From: Cercis canadensis
Lineage: Eukaryota > Streptophyta > Magnoliopsida > Fabales > Fabaceae
Assembly (NCBI GenBank): GCA_003255065.1
Contig: QAOA01003702.1
Span: 124,591 to 188,590, forward strand
Length of the DNA stretch: 64,000 nt
Reading direction: 5' to 3'
This document shows, piece by piece, positions 27,501 through 41,660 of the stretch (position 1 is its first letter; the number at the start of each line of letters is the position of its first letter). The notes under the pieces are model-generated. The model was given only the letters and a program-made list of their open reading frames with translations, was not told where the DNA came from and made no database searches. The translations under genes were made by a program, and so were the position numbers.

Positions 27501-30500
27501 CTCTATCTAACTCGAAAATTTTTCTTGGGTTTCACTGTATTTGGGAAGGGGTTGTTTCCTAGAGGGACAATGTATCTGGCCCGGAACCCTGTTACGAGTC
27601 GTCCCTGTCAATGACTCGGATAATTTTCTTGGGTTTCACTGTATCTGACCTGGGACCCTGTTTCGGTTCGTCCCTGTATCTGACTCGGATATTTTTCTTA
27701 GGTTCGACTATATCTGGACTGGACCATGTTCGGGTCGTCCTTGTATCTGACTCGGATATTTTTCATGGGTTTCACTGTACTTGTGAAGGGACTGTTTCCT
27801 GGTGGGTCATTTTATCTGGCCCGTGACCCTGTTTCGATTCGTCACTCTATCTGACTCAGATATTTTCTTGGGTTTCTCTGTAGTAAGGAAGGGACTGTTT
27901 CCCTCTGGGCCATTGTATCTGGCCTGTGTCCCTGTTTTGAGTCGTCCCTGTATCTGGCTCGGATATTTTTCTTTGCTTTCACTGTATCTGGCCTGTGATC
28001 CTGTTTCAGTTCGTCCCTATATCTAACTCGAATATTTTTCTTGGGTTTCACTGTATTGGGAAGGAGTTGTTTCGTAGAGGGACAATGTATCTGGCCCGGG
28101 ACCCTGTTTCGAGTCATCCCTGTCTCTGACTCGGATACTTTTCTTGGGTTTCACTGTCTCTGGGAAGGTACTGTTTCCTCGTGGGTCATTGAATCTGTCC
28201 CGGGACCCTGTTTCGGTTCGTCCCTCTATCTGACTCAGATATTTTCCTTTGGTTTCACTGTATCGGACCTGGGACCCTCTTTCGGTTCGTCCCTGTATCT
28301 GACTCGGATATTTTTCTTAGGTTCCACTGTATCTGGACTGGGACCATGTTTCAGGTCTTTTTTATCAGACTCGGATATTTTTCATGGGTCTCACTGTACT
28401 CTGGAAGGGACTGTTTCCTGGTGGGTCATTGTATCTGGCCCGTGACACTGTTTCGGTTCGTCCCTCTATCTGACTCAGATATTTTTCTTGGGTTTCTCTG
28501 TAGTTGGGAAGGGACTGTTTCCCGTTGGGCCATTGTATCTGGCCTGTGACCCTGTTTCGAGTCGTCCCTGTATCTGGCTTGGATATTTTTCTTTGGTTTC
28601 ACTGTATCTGACCTGGGATCCTGTTTCGTTTCGTCCCTATATCTAACTCGGATATTTTTCTTATGTTTCACTGTATTTGGGAAGGGTTTTTTTCCTAGAG
28701 GGTCAATGTATCTAGCCCGGGACCCTATTTCGAGTCCTCCTTGTATCTGACTCGGATAATTTTCTTGGGTGTCACTGTATCTAAGAAGGTACTATTTCCT
28801 TGTGGGTCATTGAATCTGGCCCGGGACCCTTTTCGGTTCTTCCCTCTATATGACTCAGATATTTTTCTTAGGTTTCACTCTATCTGACCTAGGACCCTGT
28901 TTCGATTCGTCCCTGTTTCTCACACGGATATTTTTCTTGGGTTTCACTGTATTCGAGAAGGAACTGTTTCCTGGTGGGTCATTGTATCTGCCCCTGACCC
29001 TGTTTTGATTCGTCCCTGTATCTCACCTGTGTATTTTTCTTGGGTTTCTCTGTAGTTGGGAAAGGACTGTTTCCCGGTGGGTCATTGAATCTGGCCTGTG
29101 AGCCTGTTTCGGGTCGTCCCTGTATCTGGCTTAGATATTTTTCTTTGGTTTCACTGTATCTGACCTGGGACCCTGTTTCAGTTCGTGCCTATATCTAACT
29201 CGGATATTTTTCTTTGGTTTCACTCTATCTGACCTGGTACCCTGTTTCGGTTCGTCCCTATATCTAACTCGGATATTTTACTTGGGTTTCACTGTATTTG
29301 GGAAGGGGTTTTTTCATAGAGAGTCAATGTATCTAGCCCGGGACCCTTTTTCGAGTCGTCCATGTATCTGACACGGATAATTTTCTTTGGTTTCACTGTA
29401 TCTGGGAAGGTACTGTTTCCTAGAGGGTTATTGAATCAGGCCCGGGACACTGTTTCGGTTCGTCCCTCTATCTGACTCAGATATTTTGCTTTGGTTTCAC
29501 TGTATCTGACCTGGGACCCTGTTTCGGTTCGTCCCTGTATCTGACTCGGATATTTTTCTTAGGTTCCACTGTATCTGGACTGGGACCATGTTTCGGGTCG
29601 TCCTGGTATCTGACTCGGATATGTTTCATGGGTTTCACTGTACTTGGGAAGGGACTGTTTCCTGGTGGGTCATTGTATCTGGCCCGAGACCCTGTTTCGG
29701 GTCGTCCCTCTATCTGACTCAGATATTTTCTTGGGTTTCTCTGTAGTTGGGAAGGGACTGTTTCCCGTTGGGCCATTGTATCTGCCCTGTGACCCTGTTT
29801 CGGGTCGTTCCTGTATCTGGCTCGGATATTTTTCTTTGGTTTCACTATATCTGACCTGGTACCCTTTTTCAATTCGTCCCTATATCTAACTCGGATATTT
29901 TACTTGGGTTTCACGGTATTTGGGAAGGGGGTTTTTTCCTAGAGGCTCAATGTATCTGTCCCGGGATCCTGTTTCGAGTCGTCTCTATATCTGACTCAGA
30001 AAATTTTCTTGGATTTCACTGTATCTGGGAAGGTACTGTTTCCTGGTGGGTCATTGAATCTGGCCCGGGACCCTGTTTCGCTTCGTCCCTCTATCTGACT
30101 CAAATATTTTTCTTTGGTTTCAATATATCTGACCTAGGACCCTGTTTCGGTTCATCCCTGTATCTGACCCGGATATTTTTCTTGGGTTTCACTATATTTG
30201 GGAAGGGACTGTTTCCTGGTGGGTCATTGTATCTGGCCCGTGACCCTGTTTCGATTCGTCCTTGTATCTCACCCGTATATTTTTCTTGGGTTTCTCTGTA
30301 GTTGGGAAAGGACTGTTTACCGGTGGGTCATTGAAACTGGCCTGTGACCCTGTTTTGGGTCGTCCCTGTCTCTGGCTTAGAAATTTTTCTTTGGTTTCAC
30401 TATATCTGACCTAGGACCCTGTTCCGATTCGTCCTTATATCTAACTCGGATATTTTTTCTTTGGTTTCACTCTATCTGACCTAGGACCCTATTTCAGTTC

Positions 30501-31982
30501 GTCCCTATATCTAACTCGGATATTTTTCTTGGGTTTCACTGTATTTGGGAAGGGGTTGTTTCGTAGAGGGACAATGTATCTGGCTCGGGACCCTGTTTCG
30601 AGTCGTCCCTGTCTCTGACTCGGATAATTTTCTTGGGTTTCACTGTATCTGGGAAGGTACTGTTTCCTAGCGAGTCATTGAATCTGGCCCGGGACCCTGT
30701 TTCGGTTCGTCCCTCTATCTGACTCAAATATTTTTCTTTGGTTTCACTGTATCTGACTTGGGACCCTATTTCGGTTCGTCCCTGTTTCTGACTCGGATAT
30801 TTTTCTTAGGTTCCACTGTATCTGGACTGGGAGCATGTTTCGGGTCGTCCTTGTATCTGACTCGGATATTTTTCATGGGTTTCACTGTACTTGGGAAGGG
30901 ACTGTTTCCTGGTGGGTCATTGTATCTGGCCCGTGACACTGTTTCGGTTCGTCCCTCTATCTGACTCAGATATTTTTCTTGGGTTTCTCTGTAGTTGAGA
31001 AGGGATTGTTTCCCGTTGGGCCATTGTATCTGGCCTGTGACCTTGTTTCGGGTCGTCCCTGTATCTGGCTCGGATATTTTTCTTTGGTTTCACTGTATCT
31101 GACCTGGGACCCTGTTTCGGTTTGTTCTTGTATCTGACTCGGATATTTTTCTTTAGTTTCACTATATCTGAACTAGGACCCTGTTTCGGTTCGTCCCTGT
31201 ATCTGACTTGGATATTTTTCTTGGATTTCACTGTATTTGGGAAGGGACTGTTTCCTGTTGGGTCATTGTATCTGGCCCGTGACCCTGTTTCGATTCGTCC
31301 TTGTATCTCACCCGTATATTTTTCATGGGTTTCTCTGTAGTTGGGAAGGGAATGTTTCCCGGTGGGTCATTGTATCTGGCCTGTGACCCTGTTTTGGGTC
31401 GTTCCTGTATCTGGCTCAGATATTTTTCTTTGGCTTCACTATATCTGACCTGGTACCCTGTTTCGGTTCGTCCCTATATGTAACTCGGAAATTTTTCTTG
31501 GGTTTCACTGTATTTGGGAAGGGGTTGTTTCCTAGAGGGACAATGTATCTGGCCCGGAACCCTATTTCGAGTCGTCCCTGTCAATGACTTGGATAATTTT
31601 CTTGGGTTTCACTGTATCTAGGAAGGTACTATTTTCTAGTGGGTCATTGAATCTGGCCCGGGACCCTGTTTCGGTTCGTCCCTCTATCTGACTCAGATAT
31701 TTTTCTTTGGTTGCACTGTATCTGACCTGGGACCCTGTTTCGGTTTGTCCCTGTATCTGACTCAGATATTTTTCTTAGGTTCCACTATATCTGGACTGAG
31801 ACCATGTTTCGGGTCGTCCTTGTATCTGACTCGGATATTTTTCATGGGTTTCACTGTACTTGGGAAGGGACTGTTTCCTGAGGGGTCATTGAATCCGGCC
31901 CGTGACCCTGTTTCGGTTCGTCCCTCTATCTGAGTCAGATATTTTCTTGGGTTTGTCTGTAGTTTGGAAGGGACTGTTTCCC
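24502..31982 (+). repeat. Variable HOR region
   Basis: Satellite only. Recurrent HOR fragments include 26,140-26,357, which resembles 20,407-20,652, and 30,536-30,727, which resembles 33,612-33,803 (offset 3,076). Small indels change phase in places, for example gactggaccatgttcggg near 27,718. No gene or insertion. Confidence 0.8.
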
Positions 31983-32565
31983 GTTGGGCCATTGTATCTG
32001 GCCGGTGACCCTGTCTCGTGTCGTTCCTGTATCTGCCTCGGATATTTTTCTTTGATTTCAATATATCTGACCTGGTACCCTGTTTCGGTTCGTCCCTATA
32101 TCTAACTCGGTTATTTTACTTAGGTTTCACTGTATTTGGGACGGGGTTTTTTCCTAGAGGGTCAATGTATCTGGCCCGGGACCCTGTTTCGAGTCGTCCC
32201 TGTATCTGACTCGGAAAATTTTCCTGGGTTTCACTGTATCTGGGAAAGTACTGATTCCTGGTGGGTCATTGAATCTAGCCCGGGAACCTGTTTCGGTTCG
32301 TCCCTCTATCTGACTCAGATATTTTTCTTTGGTTTCAGTATATCTGACGTAGGACCTTGTTTCGGTTCGTCCCTGTATCTGACCCGGATATTTTTCTTGG
32401 TGTTCACTATATTTGGGAAGGGACTGTTTCCTGGTGGGTCATTGTATCTGGCCCATGACCCTGTTTTGATTCGTCCTTGTATCTCACCCGTATATTTTTC
32501 TTGGGTTTCTCTGTAGTTGGGAAAGGACTGTTTCCCGGCGGGTCATTGAATCTGGCCTTTGACCC
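31983..32565 (+). repeat. 861-bp-offset duplication, copy 1
   Basis: This matches 32,844-33,426 at offset 861. Rare shared marks are ctggccggtgaccctgtctcg, gtgtcgttcctg, tttgatttca and gtactgattcctgg. Confidence 0.8.
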
Positions 32566-32843
32566 TGTTTCAGGTCGTTCCTGTATATGGCTCAGATATT
32601 TTCAAAGTTTCTCTGTAGTTGGGAAGGGACTGTTTCCTGGTGGGTCATTGTATCTGGCCCGTGACCCTGTTTCGATTTGTCCTTGTATCTCACCCGTATA
32701 TTTTTCTTGGGTTTCTCTGTAGTTGGAAAGGACTGTTTCCCGGTGGGTGATTCAATCTGCCCTATGACCCTGTTTCGGGTCGTTCCTGTATCTGGCTCAG
32801 ATATTTTCATGGTTTCTCTGTAGTTGGGAAGGGATTGTTTCCC
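32566..32843 (+). repeat. Satellite with damaged A subunits between the 861-bp copies
   Basis: Two A subunits are shortened in the same manner (gatattttcaaagtttctct near 32,595 and gatattttcatggtttctct near 32,803), each leading into a C4. Otherwise ordinary B and C units. Confidence 0.7.
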
Positions 32844-33426
32844 GTTGGACCATTGTATCTGGCCGGTGACCCTGTCTCGTGTCGTTCCTGTATCTAACTC
32901 GGATATTTTTCTTTGATTTCACTATATCTGACCTGGTACCCTGTTTCGGTTCGTCCCTGTATCTAACTCGGATAATTTACTTGGGTTTCACTGTATTTGG
33001 GAAGGGTTTTTTTCCTAGAGGGTCAATGTATCTGGCCCGGGACCCTGTTTCGAGTCGTCCCTGTATCTGACTCGGAAAATTTTCTTGGGTTTCCCTGTAT
33101 CTGGGAAGGTACTGATTCCTGGTGGGTCATTGAATCTGGCCCGGGACCCTGTTTCGGTTCGTCCCTCTATCTGACTCATATATTTTTCTTTGGTTTCACT
33201 ATATCTGACCTAGGACCCTGTTTCGGTTCGTCCCTGTATCTGACCCGGATATTTTTCTTGGGTTTCACTATATTTGGGAAAGGACTGTTTCCTGGTGGGT
33301 CATTGTATCTGGCCCGTGACCCTGTTTCGAATCGTCCTTGTATCTCACCCGTATATTTTTATTGGGTTTCTCTGTAGTTGGGAAAGGACTGTTTCCCGGT
33401 GGGTCATTGAAACTGGCCTGTGACCC
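32844..33426 (+). repeat. 861-bp-offset duplication, copy 2
   Basis: Second copy of 31,983-32,565, with a few substitutions and no net length change. Confidence 0.8.
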
Positions 33427-35549
33427 TGTTTTGGGTCGTCCCTGTATCTGGCTTAGAAGTTTTTCTTTGGTTTCACTATATTTGACCTGGGACCCTGTTC
33501 CGATTCGTCCTTGTATCTAACTCGGATATTTTTTCTTTGGTTTCACTCTATCTGACCTAGGACCCTGTTTCGGTTCGTCCTTATATCTAACTCGGATATT
33601 TTTCTTGGGTTTCACTGTATTTGGGAATGGGTTGTTTCGTAGAGGGACAATGTATCTGGCCCGGGACCTTGTTTCGAGTCGTCCCTGTCTCTGACTCGGA
33701 TAATTTTCTTGGGTTTCACTGTATCTGGGAAGGTACTGTTTCCTAGTGAGTCATTGAATCTGGCCCGGGACCCTGTTTCGGTTTGTCCCTCTATCTGACT
33801 CAAATATTTTTCTTTGGTTTCACTGTATCTAACCTGGGACCTTGTTTCGGTTCGTCCCTGTATCTAACTCGGATATTTTTCTTAGGTTCCACTGCATCTG
33901 GACTGGGACCATGTTTCGGGTCGTCCTTGTATCTGACTCGGATATTTTTCATAGGTTTCACTGTACTTGGGAAGGGACTGTCTCACGTTGGGCCAATGTA
34001 TCTAGCCTGTTTCGGGTCGTCCCTGTATTTGGCTCGGATATTTTTCTTTGGTTTCACTGTATCTGACCTGGGACCCAGTTTCGGTTTGTGCTTATATCTG
34101 ACTCCCATATTTTTCTTTGGTTTCACTATATCTGACCTAGGACCCTGTTTCGGTTCGTCCCTGTATCTAACTCGGATATTTTTCTTGGATTTCACTGTAT
34201 TTGGGAAGGGACTGTTTCTTGTTGGGTCATTGTAACTGGACCGTGACCCTGTTTCGATTAGTCCTTGTATCTCACCCGTATATTTTTCTTGGGTTTCTCT
34301 ATAGTTGGGAAGGGACTATTTCCCGGTGGGTCATTGTATCTGGCCGGTAACCCTGTTTTGGGTCGTTCCTGTATCTGGCCCGGATATTTTTCTTTGGTTT
34401 CACTATATCTGACCTGATACCCTGTTTCGGTTCATCCCTATATCTAACTCGGATATTTTACTTGGGTTTCACTGTATTGGGGAAGGGGTTTTTTCCTAGA
34501 GGGTCAATGTATCTGGCTCGGGAACCTGTTCCGAGTCGTCCTTGTATATGACTCGGATAATTTTTCTGGGTTTCACTATATCTGGGAAGGTATTGTTTCC
34601 TGGTAGGTCATTGAATCTGGCCCGGGACCCTGTTTCGGTTCTTTCCTCTATCTGACTCAGATATTTTTCTTTGGTTTCACTATATCTGACCTAGGACCCT
34701 GTTTCGAGTCGTCCTTGTATCTGACTCGGATATTTTTCTTAGGTTACACTATATCTGGACTGGGACCATGTTTCGGGTCGTCCTTGTATCTGACTCGGAT
34801 ATTTTTCATGGGTTTCACTGTACTTGGCAAGGGACTGTTTCCTGGTGGGTCACTGTATCTTGCTCGTGACCCTGTTTTGATTCGTCATTGTATCTCACCC
34901 GTATGTTTTTCTTGGGTTTCTCTGTAGTTGGGAAAGGACTGTTTCCCGGTGGGTCATTGAATCTGGCCTGTGACCTTGTTTCGGGTCGTCCCTGTATCTG
35001 GCTCAGATATTTTTCATTGGTTTCACTGTAACTGACCTGGGACCCTGTTTCGGTTCGTCCTTGTATCTGACTCGGATATTTTTCTTTGGTTTCACTGTAT
35101 CTGACCTGGGACACTATTTCGGTTCGTCCCTATATCTAACTCGGATATTTTTCTTGGGTTTCATTGTATTTGGGAAGGGGTTGTTTCGTAGAGGGTAATG
35201 TATCTGGCCCGGGACCCTGTTTCGAGTCGTCACTGTCCCTGACTCGGATAATTTTCCTGGGTTTCACTGTATCTGGGAAGGTACTGTTTCCTAGTGGGTC
35301 ATTGAATCTGGCCCGGGACCCTGCTTCGGTTCGTCCCTCTGTCTGACTCAAATATTTTTCTTTGGTTTCACTGTATCTAACCTGGGACCCTGTTTCGGTT
35401 CCTCCCTATATCTAACTCGGATATTTTTCTTGGATTTCACTGTATTTGGGAAGGGACTGTTTCTTGTTGGGTCATTGTAACTGGCCCGTGACCCTGTTTC
35501 GATTAGTTCTTGTATCTCACCCGTATATTTTTCTTGGGTTTCTCTATAG
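33427..35549 (+). repeat. Variable HOR region
   Basis: Satellite units only. A B with an internal loss (tctagcctgtttcggg, about 8 bp missing) lies near 34,000-34,015. Units with ctggccggtaaccctg appear near 34,350 and again at 35,586 and 35,777. Confidence 0.75.
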
Positions 35550-35739
35550 TTGGGAAGGGACTGTTTCCTGGTGGGTTATTGTATCTGGCCGGTAACCCTG
35601 TTTTGGGTCGTTCCTGTATCTGGCCCGGATATTTTTCTTTGGTTTCACTATATCTGACCTGGTACCCTATTTCGGTTCATCTCTATATCTAACTCGGATA
35701 TTTTACTTGGGTTTCACTGTATTTAGGAAGGGGTTTTTT
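35550..35739 (+). repeat. 190-bp sequence repeated on both sides of the N, left copy
   Basis: From ttgggaagggactgtttcct to the N this stretch is repeated at 35,741-35,930 (offset 191) with only a few differences. These include gggttatt versus gggtcatt, ccctattt versus ccctgttt, catctcta versus catcccta, and aggggtttttt versus aggagtttttt. The pattern suggests overlapping contig ends placed side by side, or two true copies around a gap. Confidence 0.8.
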
Positions 35740-35740
35740 N
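35740..35740. other. Single N, probable assembly join
   Basis: The N follows a run of T in a C1 subunit and is flanked on both sides by the same 190-bp sequence. The right-hand copy begins in the middle of a C subunit, so register is lost across the N. Confidence 0.85.
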
Positions 35741-38700
35741 TTGGGAAGGGACTGTTTCCTGGTGGGTCATTGTATCTGGCCGGTAACCCTGTTTTGGGTC
35801 GTTCCTGTATCTGGCCCGGATATTTTTCTTTGGTTTCACTATATCTGACCTGGTACCCTGTTTCGGTTCATCCCTATATCTAACTCGGATATTTTACTTG
35901 GGTTTCACTGTATTTAGGAAGGAGTTTTTTCCTAGAGGGTCAATGTATCTGGCTCGGGACCCTGTTTCGAGTCGTCCTTGTATCTGACTTGGATAATTTT
36001 CTTGGGTTTCACTGTATCTGGGAAGGTACTGTTTCCTAGTGGGTAATTGAAGCGGGCCCGAAACCCTGTTTCGGTTCGTCCCTCTGTCTGACTCAAATAT
36101 TTTTCTTTGGTTTCACTGTATCTGACCTGGGACCCTGTTTCGGTTCGTCCCTGTATCTGACTCAAATATTTTTCTTAGGTTCCACTGTATCTGGACTGGG
36201 ACCATGTTTCGGTTCGCCCTTGTATCTGACTCGGATATTTTTCATGGGTTTCACTGTACTTGGGAAGGGACTGTTTCCAGGTGGGTCATTGTATCTGGCC
36301 CGTGACCCTGTTTCATTTCGTCCCCCTATCTGACTCAGATATTTTCTTGGGTTTCTCTGTAGTTGGGAAGGGACTGTTTCCCGTTGGGCCATTGTATCTA
36401 GCCTGTGACCCTGCTACGGGTCGTTCCTGTGTCTGGCTCGGATACTTTTCTTTGGTTTCACTATATCTGACCTGGTACCCTGTTTCGGTTCTTGTATCTG
36501 GCCTGTGACCCTGTTTCGGGTCGTCACTGTATCTGGCTATGATTTTTTTCTTCGGTTTCACTGTATCTGACCTGGGACCCTCTTTCGGTTCGTCCCTCTG
36601 TCTTACTCGGATATTTTTCTTGGGTTTCACTTTATTTGGGAAGGGGTTGTTTCCTAGAGGGACAATGTATCTGCCCTGGGACCCTGTTTCGAGTCGTCCC
36701 TGTCTCTGAGTCGGATAATTTTCTTGGGTTTCACTGTATCTGGGAAGGTACTGTTTCCTAGTGGGTCATTGAATCTGGCCCGGGACCCTGTTTCGGTTTG
36801 TCCCCCTATCTGACTCAGATATTTTTCTTTGGTTTCACTTTATCTGACTTGGGACCCTGTTTCGGTTCGTCCCTGTATCTGACTAGGATATTTTTCTTAG
36901 GTTCCACTCTATCTGGACTGGAAACATGTTTTGGGTCGTCCTTGTATCTGAATCGGATATTTTTCATGGATTTCACTGTACTTGGGAAGGGACTGTTTCC
37001 TGGTGGGTCATTGTATCTGGCCCGTGACCTTATTTCGGTTCGTCCCTCTATCTGACTTAGATATTTTTCTTGGGTTTCTCTGTTGTTGGGAAGGTACTGT
37101 TTTCCGGTGGGCTATTGTATCTGGCCTGTGACCCTGTATCGGGTCGTCCTTGTATCTGACTCGGATATTTTTCTTTGGTTTCACTGTATCTGACCTGGTA
37201 CCCTGTTTCGGTTCGTCCTTTTATCTGACTCGGATATTTTTCTTTGGTTTCACTGTATCTGACTTGGGACCCTTTTTCGTTTCGTCCCTATATCTAACTC
37301 GGATATTTTTCTTGGGTTTCACTGTATTTGAGAAGGGGTTGTTTCCTAGAGGGACAATGTATCTGGCCCGGGACCCTGTTTCGAGTCGTCCCTGTCTCTG
37401 ACTCGGATAATTTTATTGGGTTTCACTGTATCTGGGAAAGTACTTTTTCCAAACGGGTCATCGAATCTAGCCCGGGTCCCTGTTTCGGTTCATCCCTCTA
37501 TCTGACTCAGATATTTCTTTTTGGTTTCACTGTATCTGACCTGGGACCCTGTTTCGGTACGTCCCTGTAGCTCACTCGGATATTTTTCTTAGGTTCTACT
37601 GTATCTGGACTAGGACCATGTTTCGGGTCGTCCTTGTATCTGACTCAGATATTTTTCATGGGTTTCACTATACTTGGGAAGGGACTGTTTCCTGTTGGGT
37701 CATTATATCTGGCCCGTGACCCTGTTTCGATTCGTTCTTGCATCTCACCTGTATATTTTTCTTGGGTTTCTCTGTAGTTGGTAAGGGACTATTTCCCAGT
37801 GGGTCATTGTATCTGGCCTGTGACCCTGTTTCCGGTCGTCACTGTATCTGGCTCAGATTTTTTTCTTTGGTTTCACTGTATCTGACCTGGGACCCTGTTT
37901 CGGTTCGTCCCTCCGTCTAACTCGGATATTTTTCTTGGGTTTCACTTTATTTAGGAAGGGGTTGTTTCCTAGAGGGACAATGTATCTGCCCTGGGACCCT
38001 ATTTCGAGTCGTCCCTGTCTCTGACTCGGATAATTTTCTTGGGTTTCACTATATTTGGGAAGGGGATGTTTCCTAGAGGGACAATGTATCTGGCCCGGGA
38101 CCCTGTTTCGAGTCATCCCTGTATCTGACTCAGATAATTTTCTTCGGTTTCCCTGTATCTGGAAACGTACTGTTTCCTGGTGGGTCATTGAATCTGGACC
38201 GGGACCCTGTTTCGGTTTTTCCCTGTATCTGACTCGGATATTTTTCTTTGGTTTCACTGTATCTGACCTGGGACCCTGTTTCGTTTCGTCCCTATATGTA
38301 ACTCGGATATTTTTCTTTGGTTTCACTGTATTTGGGAAGAGGTTTTTTCCTAGAGGGTCAATGTATCTAGCCCGGGACCCTGTTTCGGGTAGTCTCTATA
38401 TTTGACTTGGATAATTTTCTTGGGTTTCACTGTATCTGGGAAGGTACTGTTTCCTGGTGGGTCATTGAATCTGGACCGGGACCCTGTTACAGTTCGTCCC
38501 TCTATCTGACTCAAATATTTTTCTTTGGTTTTACTGTATCTGACCTAGGACCCTGTTTCTAACTCTGATATTTTTCTTTGGTTTCACTGTATCTGACCTG
38601 GGAGCCTGTTTCGGTTCGTCCCTATATCTAACTCGGATAGTTTTCTTGGGTTTCACTGTATTTGGGATGAGACTGTTTCCTGGTAGGTCATTGTATCTGG

Positions 38701-40140
38701 CCCGTGACCCTGTTTTGATTCGTCCTTGTATCTCACTCGTATATTTTTCTTGGGTTTCTCTGTAGTTGGGAAAGGACTGTTTCCTAGAGGGTCAATGTAT
38801 CTGGCCCGGGACCCTGTTTCGAGTCGTCCCTGTATCTGACTCAGATAATTTTTTTCGGTTTCACTGTATGTGGGAAGGTACTGTTTCCTAGTGGGTCATT
38901 GAATCTGGCCCGGGAACCTGTTTCGGTTCGTCCCTCTATCTGACTCAAATATTTTTCTTTGGTTTCACTGTATCTGACCTGGGACCCTGTTTCGGTTCGT
39001 CCCTATATCTGAATCGGATATTTTTTTTGGGTTTCACTGTATTTGGGAAGGGGTTGTTTCCAAGAGGGTCAATGTATCTGGCCCGAGACCCTGTTTCAAG
39101 TTGTGCCTGTATCTGACTCGGATAATTTTCTTGGGTTTCCCTGTAACTGGAAAGGTACTGTTTCCTGGTGGGTCATTGAATTTGGACCGGGACCCTGTTT
39201 CGGTTCTTCCCTCTATCTGACTCAGATATTTTTTTTGGTTTCACTGTATCTGACCTAGGACCCTGTTTCGGTTCGTCCCTGTATCTGACTCGGATATTTT
39301 TCTTTGGTTTCACTGTATTTGACCTGGGACCCTGTTTCGGTTCGTCCCTATATTTAACTCAGATATTTTTTTTGGGTTTCACTGTATTTGGGAAGGGGTT
39401 GTTTCCTAGAGGGTCAATGTATCTGGCCCGGGACCCTGTTTCGAGTCATCCCTGTATCTGACTTGGATAATTTTCTTGGGTTTCACTGTATCTGTGAAAG
39501 TACTGTTTCCTAGTGGGTCCTTGAATCTGGCCAGGGACCCTGTTTCGGTTCGTCCTTCTATCTGACTCAGATATTTTTTTTTTGTTTCACTGTATCTGAC
39601 CTAGGATTCTTTTTATCGGTTCGTCCCTTTATCTGACTCGTATATTTTTCTTAGGTTCCACTGTATCTGGACTGGGACCATGTTTCGGGTTGTCCCTGTA
39701 TCTGACTCGGATATTTTTCATGGGTTTCATTGTACTTGGGAAGGAACTATTTCCTGGTGGGTCATTGTATCTGGCCCGTGACCTTGTTTCGGTTCGTCCC
39801 TTTATTTGATTCAAATATTTTTCTTGGCTTTCTCTGTAGTTGGGAAGGGACTGTTTCCCGCTGGGTCATTGTATCTTGCCTGGGACCCTGTTTCGGGTCG
39901 TCCCTGTATCTGGCTCGGATATTTTTCTTTGATTTCATTGTATCTGACCTGGGACCCTGTTTCGGTTCTTCCCTATATCTGGCTCGGATATTTTTCTTTG
40001 GTTTCACTGTATCTGACCTGGGACCCTGTTTCGATTCGTACTTGTATCTAACTCGGGTGTTTTTCCTCGGTTTCACTGTATCAGACCTAGGACCCTGTTT
40101 CGTTTCGTCCTTGTATCTGACTCAGACATTTTTCTTTGGT
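35741..40140 (+). repeat. Variable HOR region
   Basis: The first 190 bp repeat the sequence left of the N; the rest is ordinary satellite. Two short losses are clear. Near 36,490 a B runs into another B with no A between (cggttcttgtatctgg). Near 38,559 a B lacks its last part (ccctgtttctaactctg). No gene. Confidence 0.75.
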
Positions 40141-41467
40141 TTTACAGTATGTGGGAAAGTACTGTTTCCTAGTGGGTCTTTGAATCTGGTTCGGGACCCT
40201 GTTTCGGTTCGTCCCTTTATCTGACTCAGATATTTTTCTTTGGTTTCACTGTATCTGACCTGGGACTCTGTTTCGGTTCTTCCCTGTATCTGACTCGGAT
40301 ATTTTTCTTAGGTTCCGCTGTATCTGACCTGGGACCTTGTTTCGGTTCGTCCTTGTATCTGACTCGGATATCTTTCATTGGTTTCACTGTATCTGACCTG
40401 GGAACCTATTTCGGTTCGTCCCTATATTTAACTCGGATATTTTTTTTGGGTTTCACTGTATTTGGGAAGGGGTTGTTTCCTAGAGGGTCAATGTATCTGG
40501 CCCAGGATCCTGTTTCGAGTCGTCCCTGTATCTGACTCGGATATTTTTCATGTGTTTCACTGTACTTGGGAAGGGACTATTTCCTGGTGGGTCATTGTAT
40601 CTGGCCCGTGACCCTGTTTCGGTTCGTCCCTCTATCTGACTCAGATATTTTTGTTGGGTTTCTCTATAGTTGGGAAGGGATTGTTTCGCGGTGGGTCAAT
40701 GTATCTGGCCTATGACCCTGTTTCGGGTCGTCCCCGTATTGGGCTAGGAAATTTTTCTTTGGTTTCACTGTATCTGACCTAGGACCCTATTTCGGTTCGT
40801 CCTTGTATATTACTCGGATATTTTTCTTGGGTTTCACTGTATCTGACCTGGGACCCAGTTTCGTTTCGTCCTTGTATCTGACTCAGATATTTTTCTTTGG
40901 TTTCACTGTATCTGACCTGGGACCCTGTTTCGAGTCGTCCCTGTATCTGACTCGAATATTTTTCATGGGTTTCACTGTACTTGGGAGGGGACTATTTCCT
41001 GGTGGGTCATTGTATCTGGCCCGTGACCCTGTTTCGGTTTGTCACTCTATCTGACTCAGATATTTTTTGAGTTTCTCTATAGTTGGGAAAGGACTGTTTC
41101 CCGGTGGGTCATTGTATCTGGCCTGTGACCCTGTTTCGGGTCGTCCCTGTATTGGGCTCGGAAATTTTTCTTTGGTTTCACTGTATCTCACCAAGGACCC
41201 TATTTCGGTTTGTCCTTGTATATGACTCGGATATTTTTCTTTGGTTTCACCGTGTCTGACCTGGGACCCTGTTTCGGGTCATCCCTGTATCTGACTCGGA
41301 TATTTTTCTTAGGTTCCACTGTATCTGGAATGGGACCATGTTTCGGGTCGTGCCTGTATCTGACTGGGATATTTTTCATGGGTTTCACTGTACTTGGGAT
41401 GGAACTGTTTCCTGGTGGGTCATTGTATCTGGCCCGTGACCGTTATTCGGTTTGTCTTTGTATCTGA
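40141..41467 (+). repeat. ~1.5-kb duplication, copy 1
   Basis: This matches 41,661-42,919. The offset is 1,519-1,520 from 40,141 to about 40,850 and about 1,450 after it, because this copy has one extra 69-bp A-B unit near 40,850-40,920. Shared marks include cagtatgtgggaaagtac, gggtctttgaat, aggttccgctg, ttgtatattactcgg and gtattgggctagg. Confidence 0.8.
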
Positions 41468-41660
41468 CTCGGATATTTTTCTTTGGTTTCACTGTATCTG
41501 ACCTGGGACCCTGTTTCGGTTCGTCCCTATATGTAACTCAGATATTTTTTTTGTGTTTCGCTGTATTCGGGACGGGGTTGTTTCCTAGAGGGTCAATGTA
41601 TCTGGCCTGGGATCCTATTTCGAGTCGTCCCTGTATCTGACTTGGATAATTTTCTTGGGT
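41468..41660 (+). repeat. Linker between the ~1.5-kb copies
   Basis: A-B followed by U1 of ordinary kind, leading into the second copy. Nothing else present. Confidence 0.7.
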
